A stretch of DNA of 64,000 nt from Gammaproteobacteria bacterium (GTDB lineage: Bacteria > Pseudomonadota > Gammaproteobacteria > Pseudomonadales > Azotimanducaceae): positions 183,197 to 247,196 of the forward strand of contig VXNM01000014.1 of assembly GCA_009840545.1 (NCBI GenBank). The letters run 5' to 3'. The translations under genes were made by a program, and so were the position numbers. This document shows positions 9,184 through 17,891 of the stretch, piece after piece (the first letter of the stretch is position 1; every line of letters starts with the position of its first letter). The notes below the pieces were generated by a model. That model had not been told where the DNA came from and did not search any database. It worked only from the letters and a program-made list of their open reading frames with translations.

Positions 9184-10962
9184 CTACTTCGCATCCGTGT
9201 CGTTTTCGTTGCCTTCTTCGCTCCCATCGTTGCCTGGCTGTATGGCTGCACGTGTGAGTCCAGACAGATCATCCGCGTTCAAACCAATTTCCTTAAGCAG
9301 TGCATCTACCAAAGGAGCTTGGCTTCGATATTGCAAAGCGCTCGAAACAACTTGATCCGCAAGGCTGGACTTTCCACCTGAATCTTCACTTCCAGATGCG
9401 GGATTGCCGCCAAATCCCTTCATGCCATCAAAGTGAATGATCTTAATTCCGTCAATGTTCTCAACAGGCTTAACAGACTCTCGAACAATTTCGGACATGT
9501 GCTCGATGATCTTCAACCGCACTCTCATGTCCACAATCTCATTGCTAAGCAGATTCTCTGCTTCATTCAATGCACGCGAGCCTTCCGCATCGACTTCGTA
9601 GCGACGTTCCGCAACCTCGACTTTCATTCTTTCGGCATCTGCGGCGCCTTGAGCTTCAATGCGCACCTTCTCGGAACTCGCGTTTGCCAACGTGCGAATA
9701 GCTTCTGCCTCGTCGACTGCAGCATTTTTCTCAGCTTCTGCCGCGATCGTAACCTGAATGGCTTCGCGCTCCGCAGCTCTACGGGCATTTACCAGATCGA
9801 CCTCTTTCTCTCGTTCTACAACCTCGATTTCTCGCGCAGTTACCACCATCTCTTCAGATTTAGCGGCTTCGGCACGAGCGTGGTTGGCTTGAGTCTCAGC
9901 TTCGGATTGAGCTTTTGATTTCTCAGATACAGCAATGTCGCGATCTTGATTGGCAAGTTCTACTGTTTTTTGACGGTCGACTTCCGTAGTTTCGATAGCT
10001 CGTTGACGTTCAATATCACGTTGCTTGACAACGCGCTCGTTTTCGATTCGCTCTTCTTCGACCTGGCGGTGGGTCAGAATTTGGGTTAACTCGACCTTTT
10101 GATTTGCTTCGATTTCAGCTTCTCTTGCGTCTCGGTCACGGTCCGCCTGCTCACGCTTTATCTCGGCGACTTGCGAAGCTCGCCTAATCTCAATCTCACG
10201 TTCTTGTTGAAGACGGGCGTATTCCGCGTCCCGCGCAATCTCCAAAGTCTGACGCTCAGTTTCCAAGTTTTTCTGATCGATTGAGACTTGGGTGTCTCTT
10301 TCAATTTCGTTTCGTCGCTTGCGTTTCTCTTCGATCTCAGAAGTTAACCGAGTCAAACCTGCTGCGTCAAACGCGTTATCCGGATTAAAGAACTCGCGAT
10401 TTGTTTGGTCCAACCCGGTCAGAGAAACGGATTCCAGTTCCAAACCGTTCTTGAGTAGATCTTCGGAAACTGCAACCTGGACCTTTTGAACAAACGACAC
10501 ACGTTGCTCATGCAAGTCTTCCATAGCCATTTCAGCGGCAACCGAACGTAACGCGTCGACCAGTTTTCCCTCCACCAGTTCTCGTAACGCATCCGGCATC
10601 ATTGTGCGCTGCCCGAGTGTTTGTGCTGCATTGGCGATTGACTCTGACGTAGGTTGTACTCGCGTGTAGAACTCAGCGAGTACATCAACTCGCATCCGAT
10701 CATGTGTAATCAGTGCTTGTGCGTCTTTTCGTTGTACCTCGAGACGCATGGTGTTCATGTTTACTCGAATAACTTCGTGAAGAACTGGAAACACCAATGC
10801 GCCTCCATTCATGACCACCTTTTGTCCACCGAGACCAGTACGGACAAAAGCCACTTCCTTTGAGGCACGACGGTACAAACGTGCCAATATGAGGCCAATT
10901 GCCAGCAACGCGACGAGAATCACGCCGACCATCATTAGAGTTTCCATGAAGTTACCGAACAT
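9184..10962 (-). CDS. yqiK: Flotillin family membrane scaffold (YqiK-like)
   Basis: Bacterial flotillin, a membrane-anchored scaffold linked to membrane microdomains and stress resistance. A single N-terminal membrane segment (about residues 8-28, MVGVILVALLAIGLILARLY) is followed by the SPFH/band-7 domain (about 35-220; AFVRTGLGGQKVVMNGG at its beginning). A very long charged coiled coil follows (about 225-480), rich in Glu, Arg and Ala heptads. A C-terminal oligomerisation tail ends in a Gly/Asp-rich segment. Length of 592 fits YqiK/FloA-long proteins. The start has AGGAGAAACAG before ATG. It is the last gene of a minus-strand operon with a YqiJ-like protein (40 bases upstream) and PspA, the same yqiJ-yqiK pairing known from Escherichia coli. 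Confidence 0.94.
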   Translation of the reverse strand: MFGNFMETLMMVGVILVALLAIGLILARLYRRASKEVAFVRTGLGGQKVVMNGGALVFPVLHEVIRVNMNTMRLEVQRKDAQALITHDRMRVDVLAEFYTRVQPTSESIANAAQTLGQRTMMPDALRELVEGKLVDALRSVAAEMAMEDLHEQRVSFVQKVQVAVSEDLLKNGLELESVSLTGLDQTNREFFNPDNAFDAAGLTRLTSEIEEKRKRRNEIERDTQVSIDQKNLETERQTLEIARDAEYARLQQEREIEIRRASQVAEIKREQADRDRDAREAEIEANQKVELTQILTHRQVEEERIENERVVKQRDIERQRAIETTEVDRQKTVELANQDRDIAVSEKSKAQSEAETQANHARAEAAKSEEMVVTAREIEVVEREKEVDLVNARRAAEREAIQVTIAAEAEKNAAVDEAEAIRTLANASSEKVRIEAQGAADAERMKVEVAERRYEVDAEGSRALNEAENLLSNEIVDMRVRLKIIEHMSEIVRESVKPVENIDGIKIIHFDGMKGFGGNPASGSEDSGGKSSLADQVVSSALQYRSQAPLVDALLKEIGLNADDLSGLTRAAIQPGNDGSEEGNENDTDAK

Positions 10963-11002
10963 CTGTTTCTCCTAGTCTTGTTTCTTTAGTTGTAAGGTTG
11001 AG

Positions 11003-11722
11003 TTAGTCATCTGTAAGCGCTGAGGATGTATTGGGCACACCAATAAAGTTCGATCCTGATTGTTCTATAAGCAGGATGCTTGTTCCTTGCCCAAATTCTT
11101 CCGACTCTGATTCGGGTTCCACCATTACGTAATGAACCAACCCGTGCTGATCCGTCAGCTTTGCCTGCGCCGGCATACCTCTCTTGGCAGTTCCGAGAGT
11201 TATGGTTGCTACTCGACCCACGAATGTTGATGACTCGACAGCCGAAGTTTGATCTTTGGGAATGATTTTTGCAAATCCTTCGCCACAAACACGAACGATG
11301 GGGATCGCTACGACCAATGCAGGTAGCCAGGCGATGCTACCTGGCATCATTGTCCCAAATACAGCACTGACAATGCCTTGAATGATGTAGCCTGCGACCC
11401 CGAACACTAACAGGAAAATGACCAGCAAAATCAGGATGGGTACTTTGCCGATGCAAAGCCATCCCAAGATTCTGGACGGCAGGTTTGTGCTACTTGGTGC
11501 AGTCTGACCTATTATCGAATCACCTACATCCGGGCCACTTCCTTGAATGTCCGACTGCGGCGCATCTAGATCCACGTCGGGGTCCGGAACGAGGGAGTCA
11601 AAGAAGCCGGACACACCCATGCCAATAAGAGCCAGCACTCCTTCGAGTATGGCGATCGCAAGCATCAAGCCGATTGCGACTGCAAAAGGCCGGTTTGCCG
11701 CTTCAAGTGCAAATTCAAGCAC
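11003..11722 (-). CDS. yqiJ: YqiJ-like membrane protein with OB-fold/NfeD-type C-terminal domain
   Basis: A 239-residue integral membrane protein of the YqiJ family, which partners flotillins. The N-terminus has a hydrophobic segment around 12-40 (VAIGLMLAIAILEGVLALIGMGVSGFF). An acidic stretch with several Asp-Pro repeats follows, then two more membrane segments around 93-160 (VPILILLVIFLLVFGVAGYII and MMPGSIAWLPALVVAIPIV). The C-terminal soluble domain (about 180-230: FVGRVATITLGTAKRGMPAQ through TSILLIEQSGSNFIGV) looks like the OB-fold seen in NfeD/YqiJ proteins. The start is a GTG. It sits 16 bases after PspA and 40 bases before flotillin, so the three are almost certainly cotranscribed. 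NfeD-type partners are thought to help flotillin assembly. Confidence 0.88.
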   Translation of the reverse strand: MLEFALEAANRPFAVAIGLMLAIAILEGVLALIGMGVSGFFDSLVPDPDVDLDAPQSDIQGSGPDVGDSIIGQTAPSSTNLPSRILGWLCIGKVPILILLVIFLLVFGVAGYIIQGIVSAVFGTMMPGSIAWLPALVVAIPIVRVCGEGFAKIIPKDQTSAVESSTFVGRVATITLGTAKRGMPAQAKLTDQHGLVHYVMVEPESESEEFGQGTSILLIEQSGSNFIGVPNTSSALTDD

Positions 11723-11738
11723 TGTTTATGGAATCTCC

Positions 11739-12425
11739 CTACTCGGATTTGGAACGGAAAGCTTGCAGTCGTTCTTTAATCCTGTTCTCTCGTGCAAGTT
11801 GTTCAAGTTCAGCTCGTTTCGCAGCTGTGTACTGATCTGGTGTTCCACTGGAACTCGAGACTCCACCAGCTCCGCGCAATGCTCGATCGAACGCTTGCTC
11901 TGCATCACGAACATTGTCGCTAACATTTGATCCAGTTCCGGTCCCGGAACCGTCGGTCGCGCCATGTTCGGCTTCGACTGCTTGTTTGGCTTCGCGGAAT
12001 GAATTGAGTTCATCTTCCATTTCGCGTTTGCGTGCTTGCAAAGCCGCAACATAGCCTTCAAGTTCTGTGACCGACTCCTTTGCTTCAGCAATTGTATTTT
12101 CGAGAATGGGTATCTGTGTCTCGATGTCGAGAAGCAGTGCTATGGCAGTTTCAGCCAAGTCTTCGCGATCGCTTTCGAGAGCGAGTTGCACCTTCTCCGA
12201 CGTTTCTGTGTGCTTTTGACTCTCGTCAACGAGACGACGAGATGCCATGTGTTGTTTAGACAAAGTCTTTCCAAGTTCATGCCTGACATCGTCGATGGCT
12301 CCATCGACTTCTCGGATAGCTTGTTGCATTACAACTTCGGGGGCCAGATTTTCGACCTTCTCGACTAGCATGTTTGTTGTACCGCTAATCAGTCGTCCGA
12401 CTCTTGCAGAAATGCTCTCAGTCAT
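11739..12425 (-). CDS. pspA: PspA/IM30 family protein
   Basis: Phage-shock protein A/Vipp1 homologue, a peripheral membrane protein of the ESCRT-III superfamily that stabilises damaged inner membrane. It has about 228 residues from ATG 12425. An amphipathic N-terminal helix region (SARVGRLISGTTNMLVEKVE) precedes long coiled coils (about 25-160), then a Gly/Thr/Ser-rich linker (DGSGTGTGSNVSDN) and a short helical end. The start has AAAGGAGACAACAA upstream and overlaps the stop of the preceding RHH-like gene by eight bases (ATGACTGA), so translation is probably coupled. The following gene is YqiJ-like. The linkage PspA-YqiJ-flotillin supports a joint role in membrane maintenance. The linker is longer than in E. 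coli PspA and there is no PspF-type activator nearby. Confidence 0.92.
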   Translation of the reverse strand: MTESISARVGRLISGTTNMLVEKVENLAPEVVMQQAIREVDGAIDDVRHELGKTLSKQHMASRRLVDESQKHTETSEKVQLALESDREDLAETAIALLLDIETQIPILENTIAEAKESVTELEGYVAALQARKREMEDELNSFREAKQAVEAEHGATDGSGTGTGSNVSDNVRDAEQAFDRALRGAGGVSSSSGTPDQYTAAKRAELEQLARENRIKERLQAFRSKSE

Positions 12426-12945
12426 TTGTTGTCTCCTTTGTATCGGTTGAGGGTTGAGCAATGATGTCGTTTAGTTCGAGAATGGGTGCCATGTGTTTGG
12501 CAACAATCTCCGGTCGGTAGCATCGACTGGTGGGAAGCACTCCAAGCCGGAGCACAGATTCAATTAGATTGAAGATTCTATTGGCTATGGCTGCTTCTAG
12601 TTCGATTAAGTTGTCAACGGCTTCGGGACTGTCTTCCTTTGGGACCCCAGCCATCCAGTAAGCGATGATATCGGGAATCCAGTGTGCAAAGTGTGCCAAG
12701 AGAGCTGAGTGCACATCATTCTTGGATTCCAAGTTTCGCAATCTCGCAAATGAAGGTGCCAAAGTTTCCTGAATGAACTCCAGAGATTGAGCATAGTCTT
12801 CTTCACCGAGGTGTCGTTGTTTCGCTTCAGATATAAGACTTCGCACCTTGTCAGACAGAGTCGCCGCACCATTGGCGTTGAAACTCGCGAGAAATGTTGC
12901 GTCGTCAGCGGAAATCCGCACACTCAGCGGAATTGATCGTCCTGC
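12418..12945 (-). CDS. Hypothetical protein with ribbon-helix-helix-like N-terminus, leader gene of the pspA-flotillin operon
   Basis: I do not recognise a named family. The first 45 residues look like a ribbon-helix-helix DNA-binding fold: a beta strand RSIPLSVRISADD, a helix ATFLASFNANG and a second helix LSDKVRSLISEAKQRH. The remaining 130 residues are helical, with LLAHFAHWIPDIIAYWMAGVP and a Glu/Ile-rich helix, and could be an effector or oligomerisation domain. No clear ribosome-binding site precedes any start; ATGs at 12999 and 12963 are also in frame, but the ATG at 12945 best fits the RHH strand. It overlaps pspA by eight bases. Three TGTATR repeats at exact 10-bp steps lie just upstream, the kind of tandem site RHH repressors bind. 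An autoregulatory role for the whole operon is inference. Confidence 0.75.
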   Translation of the reverse strand, partial: AGRSIPLSVRISADDATFLASFNANGAATLSDKVRSLISEAKQRHLGEEDYAQSLEFIQETLAPSFARLRNLESKNDVHSALLAHFAHWIPDIIAYWMAGVPKEDSPEAVDNLIELEAAIANRIFNLIESVLRLGVLPTSRCYRPEIVAKHMAPILELNDIIAQPSTDTKETTND

Positions 12946-12961
12946 CATGAAATACGTTTTC

Positions 12962-12986
12962 ATACAAATGTATACATATTTATACA
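12962..12986 (-). promoter_or_regulatory. Putative operator: three TGTATR repeats spaced 10 bp
   Basis: On the minus strand the units TGTATA, TGTATA and TGTATG begin at 12986, 12976 and 12966, one helical turn apart, directly before the RHH-like leader gene. Equal helical phasing on one face of DNA is typical of cooperative RHH-protein operators. The A+T-rich surroundings could also hold a promoter -10 element. Regulatory use is inferred. Confidence 0.45.
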
Positions 12987-12999
12987 CTAATGTTTCCAT

Positions 13000-13688
13000 G
13001 AATGCAAGGTGTATTTCACATTTTTTTCAAGAATCTCCACATGGGTAGCAGAGTAAGGATTCAAGAACAGGCAATAGCGTATGCCAATCCTTGAGATCTT
13101 CTTGTGGTGGATTCGCTGGTGAGTTCGGGCAGACAATACGTAAGAATCGCCATTGCGTAATGGTTCATGAGTGGCTGAAATTTTCTGCTGCGGTCCATTC
13201 TCATGTATCGCGAGCGACTGCAAAACAATACGGTCTGAACTCGAGACTGTATTTCAGAATGGAACGTCTCAGTGAACGCGAACATTGCGACTCATTTGTG
13301 CAAGTCGCTATTTTCCAATTGGAGAGCTTTGATTTTTTCGCATTTCTACTCAGACTATAAGTACCGAACGATGAGTGGGAGTGCTAGTAGTTCGAGCAAA
13401 TTGCGGTCGATTTCAACCACGAAAACATTGACGGCTACGTCCGATTTTGAACTGTGCTAGTTTGAAACACACCCCTGTTTTGTACACAAATGTAAGAACA
13501 CACCTTTGATTGGTGCACCAAATGTATGAAACACAGGAAGTTTTTTGAACAACTACGTGATAAGTGCGTCTCTTGATAAGTCACAATGACATCTAGTCTG
13601 GACCACAACTACAATGCTATGGATTTTTGTTTGGGCTCCCAATCGTCATCTTGCACAGGAAAGCAATAGCCCGATAAACTCATAGAAA
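13000..13688. other. Long intergenic region between divergent operons
   Basis: About 690 bases lie between the leader of the minus-strand PspA operon and the plus-strand TPP enzyme. Short frames on both strands have no ribosome-binding sites and no protein-like composition. The right half contains the direct repeats listed at 13461-13536. Promoters for both flanking operons must lie here, but I could not assign -35/-10 boxes with confidence. No RNA gene is recognisable. Confidence 0.6.
13461..13536 (+). repeat. Degenerate direct repeats upstream of the TPP enzyme gene
   Basis: Related units occur three times: TTTGAAACACAC (13461), AAATGTAAGAACACACC (13488) and AAATGTATGAAACACAG (13520). The last two are 32 bases apart. 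The third is next to the perfect palindrome TTGGTGCACCAA. They end about 150 bases before the start of the acetolactate-synthase-like gene and may be transcription-factor sites. This is seen by eye only. Confidence 0.4.
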
Positions 13689-15284
13689 ATGAATGTTTGT
13701 ACAGATATTGTCGAGATTCTTAAGAGTCACGGAGTAACCGTCGCGTTCGGTATTCCAGGTATACACAACATGCCAATTTACCGAGCGTTGCACGAGTGTG
13801 GAATTGAGATCTACACAGTCAGACACGAGCAGTGTGCATCCTTCATGGCAGATGGCTATGCACGCGTGTCAGGAATTCCAGCCCTTTGTGCCGTAATTGA
13901 CGGACCTGGATTCCTCAATGCTTCCACGGGAATAGTCCAAGCTAGATCGGACTCCGTCCCGATGGTCGTCTTGACCCCCTGTGGAAGTGAGGAATCACAA
14001 GGCAATCCTCACGAGCTTTGCGGTCAAGCCAACGTGTCACAACAGATTTGTAAAGCTAGTTTCAGAGTAAATCCAGCAACCAGCAGAAGCGATGTGGAAT
14101 CGTTTGTAGATCGAAATTTGCGTTTCGGCCGACCAGGACCCCTTCATATCGAAATCCCATTGTCGTTGTCGGAAGATCCGCTGAGGACACCAGAAAAGAG
14201 AAATCCTTTCAAAACCGATGACGAGATTGCGAGTCTGAGCAAAATAGATGGGGCTCGACAACTGTTAAACGCCTCGAAACAACCAATCATTGTTGCTGGT
14301 GGAGGCACGGTTGACGCTCAACCTGAAGTTCAGAAATTTGCGGAATGCATCGATGCTCCGGTTCTCAATACAGTCAATGGCAAAGGAATATTGCCACTAA
14401 TCCATCCTCTGAGAGTGGGCTTCAGTCCGTCAATACCGGAGATTGGTACCGAACTCAGTGAGTCAGACTTGACGATCGCAATTGGTACGGAGTTAAGCGA
14501 AATTGACTTCGACTTCTTCATGCAAGGCAATTCGCGGAAGTTCCGAAAACTGATTCGTCTAGACATTGACCCCAAACAGGTTTCCTGCAATGCAATCCCG
14601 GACGTGGCACTCGTAGGAGACTGCAAAGACTTGCTACCGCTCCTCACTTCAAGTCCGACAGCTCGGAATGGATCGGTGCGAGCAAGAGAAATGCAAAGAA
14701 AAGCTCGAGAATCACCCTATGTCTCAAATGAAATGCACGAGTTTCTCGCCACTCTTCGTCAGCATTCTGATGTTTTGGTAGGAGACTCCACTCAGCCCAC
14801 GTACTACGCAACCTGGCTATACGAACCGCGTAGCGTAAGACAGTACTTTCACAGCGTTACTGGATTTGGTACGCTCGGATACAGCATTCCGGCAGCAATC
14901 GGAGCGAAAATCGCCAACGGAACCAACCGTGTAACCGCACTCACTGGAGATGGTGGTTCACACTTCACAATTCCTGAGATCCAATCCGCTACGCAATTTG
15001 GTCTAGGCATACCGTTCGTGATTTGGAACAACTTGTGCTACGGTGAAATCAACAAGGCCATGTGTGCCCAAACTTCCGACACGTGGTACGAATCTCCTAT
15101 TCCACCCGACTTTCGTGCTTTGGCCAAAGCTTATGGTGCCCACTACTGTAGGCCAACCAGGTTTTCTCAATTGTCGGATTGCTTGGAGGAATCGCATTCG
15201 AGGAATTACCCAACGGTAATCGAAGTGAGCGAGGAAGAGTTTCCAGAGGTTCATCTGACCATGAACTGGTTCGTTCAAGAGTAA
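13689..15284 (+). CDS. Thiamine-diphosphate enzyme of the acetolactate synthase / 2-oxoacid decarboxylase family
   Basis: ThDP-dependent enzyme of 531 residues with the three classical domains. The N-terminal PYR domain starts with GVTVAFGIPGIHNMPIYRAL and has the catalytic Glu in YTVRHEQCASFMADGYARVS. The central domain (about 190-325) is followed by the C-terminal PP domain, with the ThDP/Mg motif beginning TGDGGSHFTIPEIQSATQ and NNLCYGEIN. The start region 'FGIPG' and 'RHEQ' resemble 5-guanidino-2-oxopentanoate decarboxylase (AruI) and sulfoacetaldehyde- or acetolactate-type enzymes, more than anabolic IlvB. There is no small regulatory subunit next to it, which also argues against branched-chain synthesis. 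It is followed after 30 bases by a sulfatase, probably in one operon. The substrate is unknown. Confidence 0.9.
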   Translation: MNVCTDIVEILKSHGVTVAFGIPGIHNMPIYRALHECGIEIYTVRHEQCASFMADGYARVSGIPALCAVIDGPGFLNASTGIVQARSDSVPMVVLTPCGSEESQGNPHELCGQANVSQQICKASFRVNPATSRSDVESFVDRNLRFGRPGPLHIEIPLSLSEDPLRTPEKRNPFKTDDEIASLSKIDGARQLLNASKQPIIVAGGGTVDAQPEVQKFAECIDAPVLNTVNGKGILPLIHPLRVGFSPSIPEIGTELSESDLTIAIGTELSEIDFDFFMQGNSRKFRKLIRLDIDPKQVSCNAIPDVALVGDCKDLLPLLTSSPTARNGSVRAREMQRKARESPYVSNEMHEFLATLRQHSDVLVGDSTQPTYYATWLYEPRSVRQYFHSVTGFGTLGYSIPAAIGAKIANGTNRVTALTGDGGSHFTIPEIQSATQFGLGIPFVIWNNLCYGEINKAMCAQTSDTWYESPIPPDFRALAKAYGAHYCRPTRFSQLSDCLEESHSRNYPTVIEVSEEEFPEVHLTMNWFVQE

Positions 15285-15314
15285 TAAACAACATGAAGAT
15301 ATAGGAATAAAGTA

Positions 15315-16805
15315 ATGATTAATAATAATAGTAGATCGAAACCAAACATTCTATTCATTTTCACGGATCAGCTTCGCGGTGACTCGATTGGTATAGAACC
15401 AAACTCTCAAGTCATAACACCGAACTTGAACAAACTGGCAAACGAAGGATTCTCCTTCTCTAGGTGTATGGGCAATGCGCCACTTTGTGTTCCGGCCCGT
15501 ACAGCGTTAATGACCGGACAACTCATACGCGAGAATGCAATATGGAGCAATCGTATAGGAGCCGACCCAAATGGTCCAAGCCACGTGAGAAATATTCGTG
15601 ATGTCGGCTATCACACTGCGGTAATCGGAAAGACCCACCTCTGGCGGCACAGTGCAGCCGGCAAACCCGGGCAACACGTGAAGGAAATGGAGCATAACCT
15701 GCACGACTGGGGGTTTGAATACACACATGAACTAAACGATCCCATCGAGACTGCTTGGATGGGATGCCACTACACCGACTACTTGGAAGAAAAAGGCTGG
15801 CTAGAGGACCACCGCAATTACATTCAAGCGTGGGTTGACGAGATGCGTACCGGAAACATAACCCCTTGGGGTCAAGAACCTGCACCAGTACCCGAAGGAG
15901 AAGACATCGACTCGTACATAGGCAGAAACGCCTGTGATTGGATACGCGATTACACAGATGAACGTCCTTTCTACCTGCAGGTTCAGTTCACCGGCCCTCA
16001 TGATCCATTCGACGGACCACAGCCCTACCGAAATCGATACGATCCAAACCAATTGGATATAGGTATTCACGAGCCTCACGACCCACCCACCGGGGCTATT
16101 GCAGCTATGTGGCGTAGAGCTCCCTCAGTACACAAGGCAACCACCTATCAAAGACAGAGATGGCGTGCTTGGTACTACGCCAACATTACGTTAATAGACG
16201 ATTGGATCGGCAAAATACTTAAGCAGTTGGAAGAAAAAGGACAGTTGGATAACACTTGGGTTATGTTCAATTCTGATCACGGAGAAATGCTGGGTGATCA
16301 TGGACTATCGAGCAAAGCAGTTTTCTATGAACAAGCTGTCCGAGTTCCGTGCATCATTCGGCCGCCTACTGGGAATAGGAAGGGAAGAACGACCGATGCC
16401 CTTGTTGAACACATTGACTTACCGATCACAATGCTCGACATTGCCCAGGCCAAGCCACTCCCGAACTCGTTAGGAAGATCGTTGCTCACTTATCTTCAAC
16501 CAACTGAAGCTGAAACCGCAAACAACAATGAAAAGGAAGCAGTGATCTCCGAGTTGTTTGGGCAATCGACAGTGATTACCAATCAGTACAAGCTCACTGT
16601 ACGAGTCGACGACCATCGTGTTGCTCAGCTGTTCGACTTGACAAATGACCCTAATGAACTACAAAATGTACGAGATGATCCGCACTATCAAGACACGATT
16701 GCAAGCTTAGTAGAACAGTTTGTGTTGCCTCTTGATGATCGGATTGATCGATCCGGTCTAGAAGACTATCGGGGGTACGTCAGACGGACTGGCAGTGTGA
16801 ATTAG
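15315..16805 (+). CDS. Type I sulfatase (alkaline-phosphatase superfamily)
   Basis: Arylsulfatase/choline-sulfatase-like hydrolase of 496 residues that removes sulfate esters. Metal-binding Asp is in NILFIFTDQLRGDS. The sulfatase signature C-x-P-x-R is present as LCVPARTALMTGQ, with the Cys that a maturase converts to formylglycine. Further motifs are IGKTHLW, a metal site FTGPHDPFDGP and the downstream FNSDHGEMLGDHGL block. There is no signal peptide, so it should be cytoplasmic, as for choline sulfatase, and the formylglycine-generating enzyme is not in this window. The start has AGGAATAAAGTA before ATG. It follows the ThDP enzyme by 30 bases, so the two may act on a sulfated carbon source. 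Confidence 0.92.
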   Translation: MINNNSRSKPNILFIFTDQLRGDSIGIEPNSQVITPNLNKLANEGFSFSRCMGNAPLCVPARTALMTGQLIRENAIWSNRIGADPNGPSHVRNIRDVGYHTAVIGKTHLWRHSAAGKPGQHVKEMEHNLHDWGFEYTHELNDPIETAWMGCHYTDYLEEKGWLEDHRNYIQAWVDEMRTGNITPWGQEPAPVPEGEDIDSYIGRNACDWIRDYTDERPFYLQVQFTGPHDPFDGPQPYRNRYDPNQLDIGIHEPHDPPTGAIAAMWRRAPSVHKATTYQRQRWRAWYYANITLIDDWIGKILKQLEEKGQLDNTWVMFNSDHGEMLGDHGLSSKAVFYEQAVRVPCIIRPPTGNRKGRTTDALVEHIDLPITMLDIAQAKPLPNSLGRSLLTYLQPTEAETANNNEKEAVISELFGQSTVITNQYKLTVRVDDHRVAQLFDLTNDPNELQNVRDDPHYQDTIASLVEQFVLPLDDRIDRSGLEDYRGYVRRTGSVN

Positions 16806-16885
16806 CTGGTTCAACAATCGAATCTCACACTGCTCTAAATCGCATTCACCTGTACCTATAGTGCTTTAAAGTCTTGCTCTTAGTA

Positions 16886-17773
16886 CTACGAAGCAGATGC
16901 GGACGAAATACCTTCGATCGCACGATCCAATGCGCTTGAGAAATCTGTTTCTGCCATGTCTCTCCGCAGTTCTTCTGTCAAAGCCCGCGAAAAACTCGCA
17001 ATCATCGATTGATTCTCGCTGAGACGGCGTATGGACTCCTCCTGAGTGTAACCTCCCGACAAGGCAGCAACCCTTAAGACTCTCGGATGTCGCGACAATT
17101 CACTGTAGAAACCTGCTTGCTCCGGCAAAGTTAGTTTGAACACTACATGCTCATTGTCGGTTAGCGATGCCAATCGACGTTCTAAGTTCAGTCTGAGGAC
17201 CCCTTCGCAGTCGGCTTTATCGGGCGCGTTAATGTCGATTTCAGGTTCCACTATAGGGACCAATCCGTGTTCGAGAATGGTTCTTGCATAGTCAAACTGC
17301 TGTTCGACGATATCTTCAATAGCTTGACGATTGCATCGCTTTATCACGGATCTCATTTTGGTACCGAATACATCAAGACTCTTCGCTTCGTTGAGTCGAT
17401 TTGATAGATCAGTGAAGGGTTTCATCATTTGTACACCGGACGATTCATCTGCCAATCCAACGTCGATTTTGAGGAAAGGAAGAATTGACTTTCGCTGCCA
17501 CAAGTATTGGCTAGCCCTTAGTCCATCAACCGTATCGCGCATAGTCTTTTCGAAAAGAATGGCACCGAGTACACGAGGTCGTCCAAAAGCGCTGTTTGTC
17601 ATGATCCTCACCCGCATGGCGTGAACAAGATCAAACATCAGATCTTCGTTATTCTCGAATTCGGATTGGGGGACGCCATAGCGTTCCAAGGTTTTGGGAG
17701 TGCTACCACCGCTCTGATCCAATGCTGCAATAAATCCTGCACCCACGCGCATGAGCATTTGTTGTTCTGGCAT
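16886..17773 (-). CDS. fda: Class I fructose-bisphosphate aldolase
   Basis: Schiff-base aldolase of 295 residues, cleaving fructose 1,6-bisphosphate into dihydroxyacetone phosphate and glyceraldehyde 3-phosphate. It is the short bacterial class I type known from Staphylococcus Fda: GFIAALDQSGGSTPKTLERY near the N-terminus, LGAILFEKTM, LPFLKIDVGLADE, VFGTKMRSVI, LVPIVEPEIDINAPDK, a Schiff-base Lys in VFKLTLPEQ, and LSGGYTQEESIRRL. No metal-binding His residues of class II are expected or seen. The gene stands alone on the minus strand between the sulfatase (convergent) and an LLM gene 118 bases upstream. Role in gluconeogenesis or glycolysis is standard. Confidence 0.94.
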   Translation of the reverse strand: MPEQQMLMRVGAGFIAALDQSGGSTPKTLERYGVPQSEFENNEDLMFDLVHAMRVRIMTNSAFGRPRVLGAILFEKTMRDTVDGLRASQYLWQRKSILPFLKIDVGLADESSGVQMMKPFTDLSNRLNEAKSLDVFGTKMRSVIKRCNRQAIEDIVEQQFDYARTILEHGLVPIVEPEIDINAPDKADCEGVLRLNLERRLASLTDNEHVVFKLTLPEQAGFYSELSRHPRVLRVAALSGGYTQEESIRRLSENQSMIASFSRALTEELRRDMAETDFSSALDRAIEGISSASAS

Positions 17774-17891
17774 TACCCTATTCCTCCCGTCTCTACGAAT
17801 CCTCCAATGTTATCCAACCTGCAATTGCCATGCGGATTCTCTTTGGCTTCTACTCATTCGAATGAGTTAGACATTCCTCTTGATTGACTCG

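Noticed and set aside
13061-13360. Short open frames on both strands upstream of the ThDP gene
   Set aside because: No ribosome-binding sites and no protein-like composition; overlapping frames look equally random.
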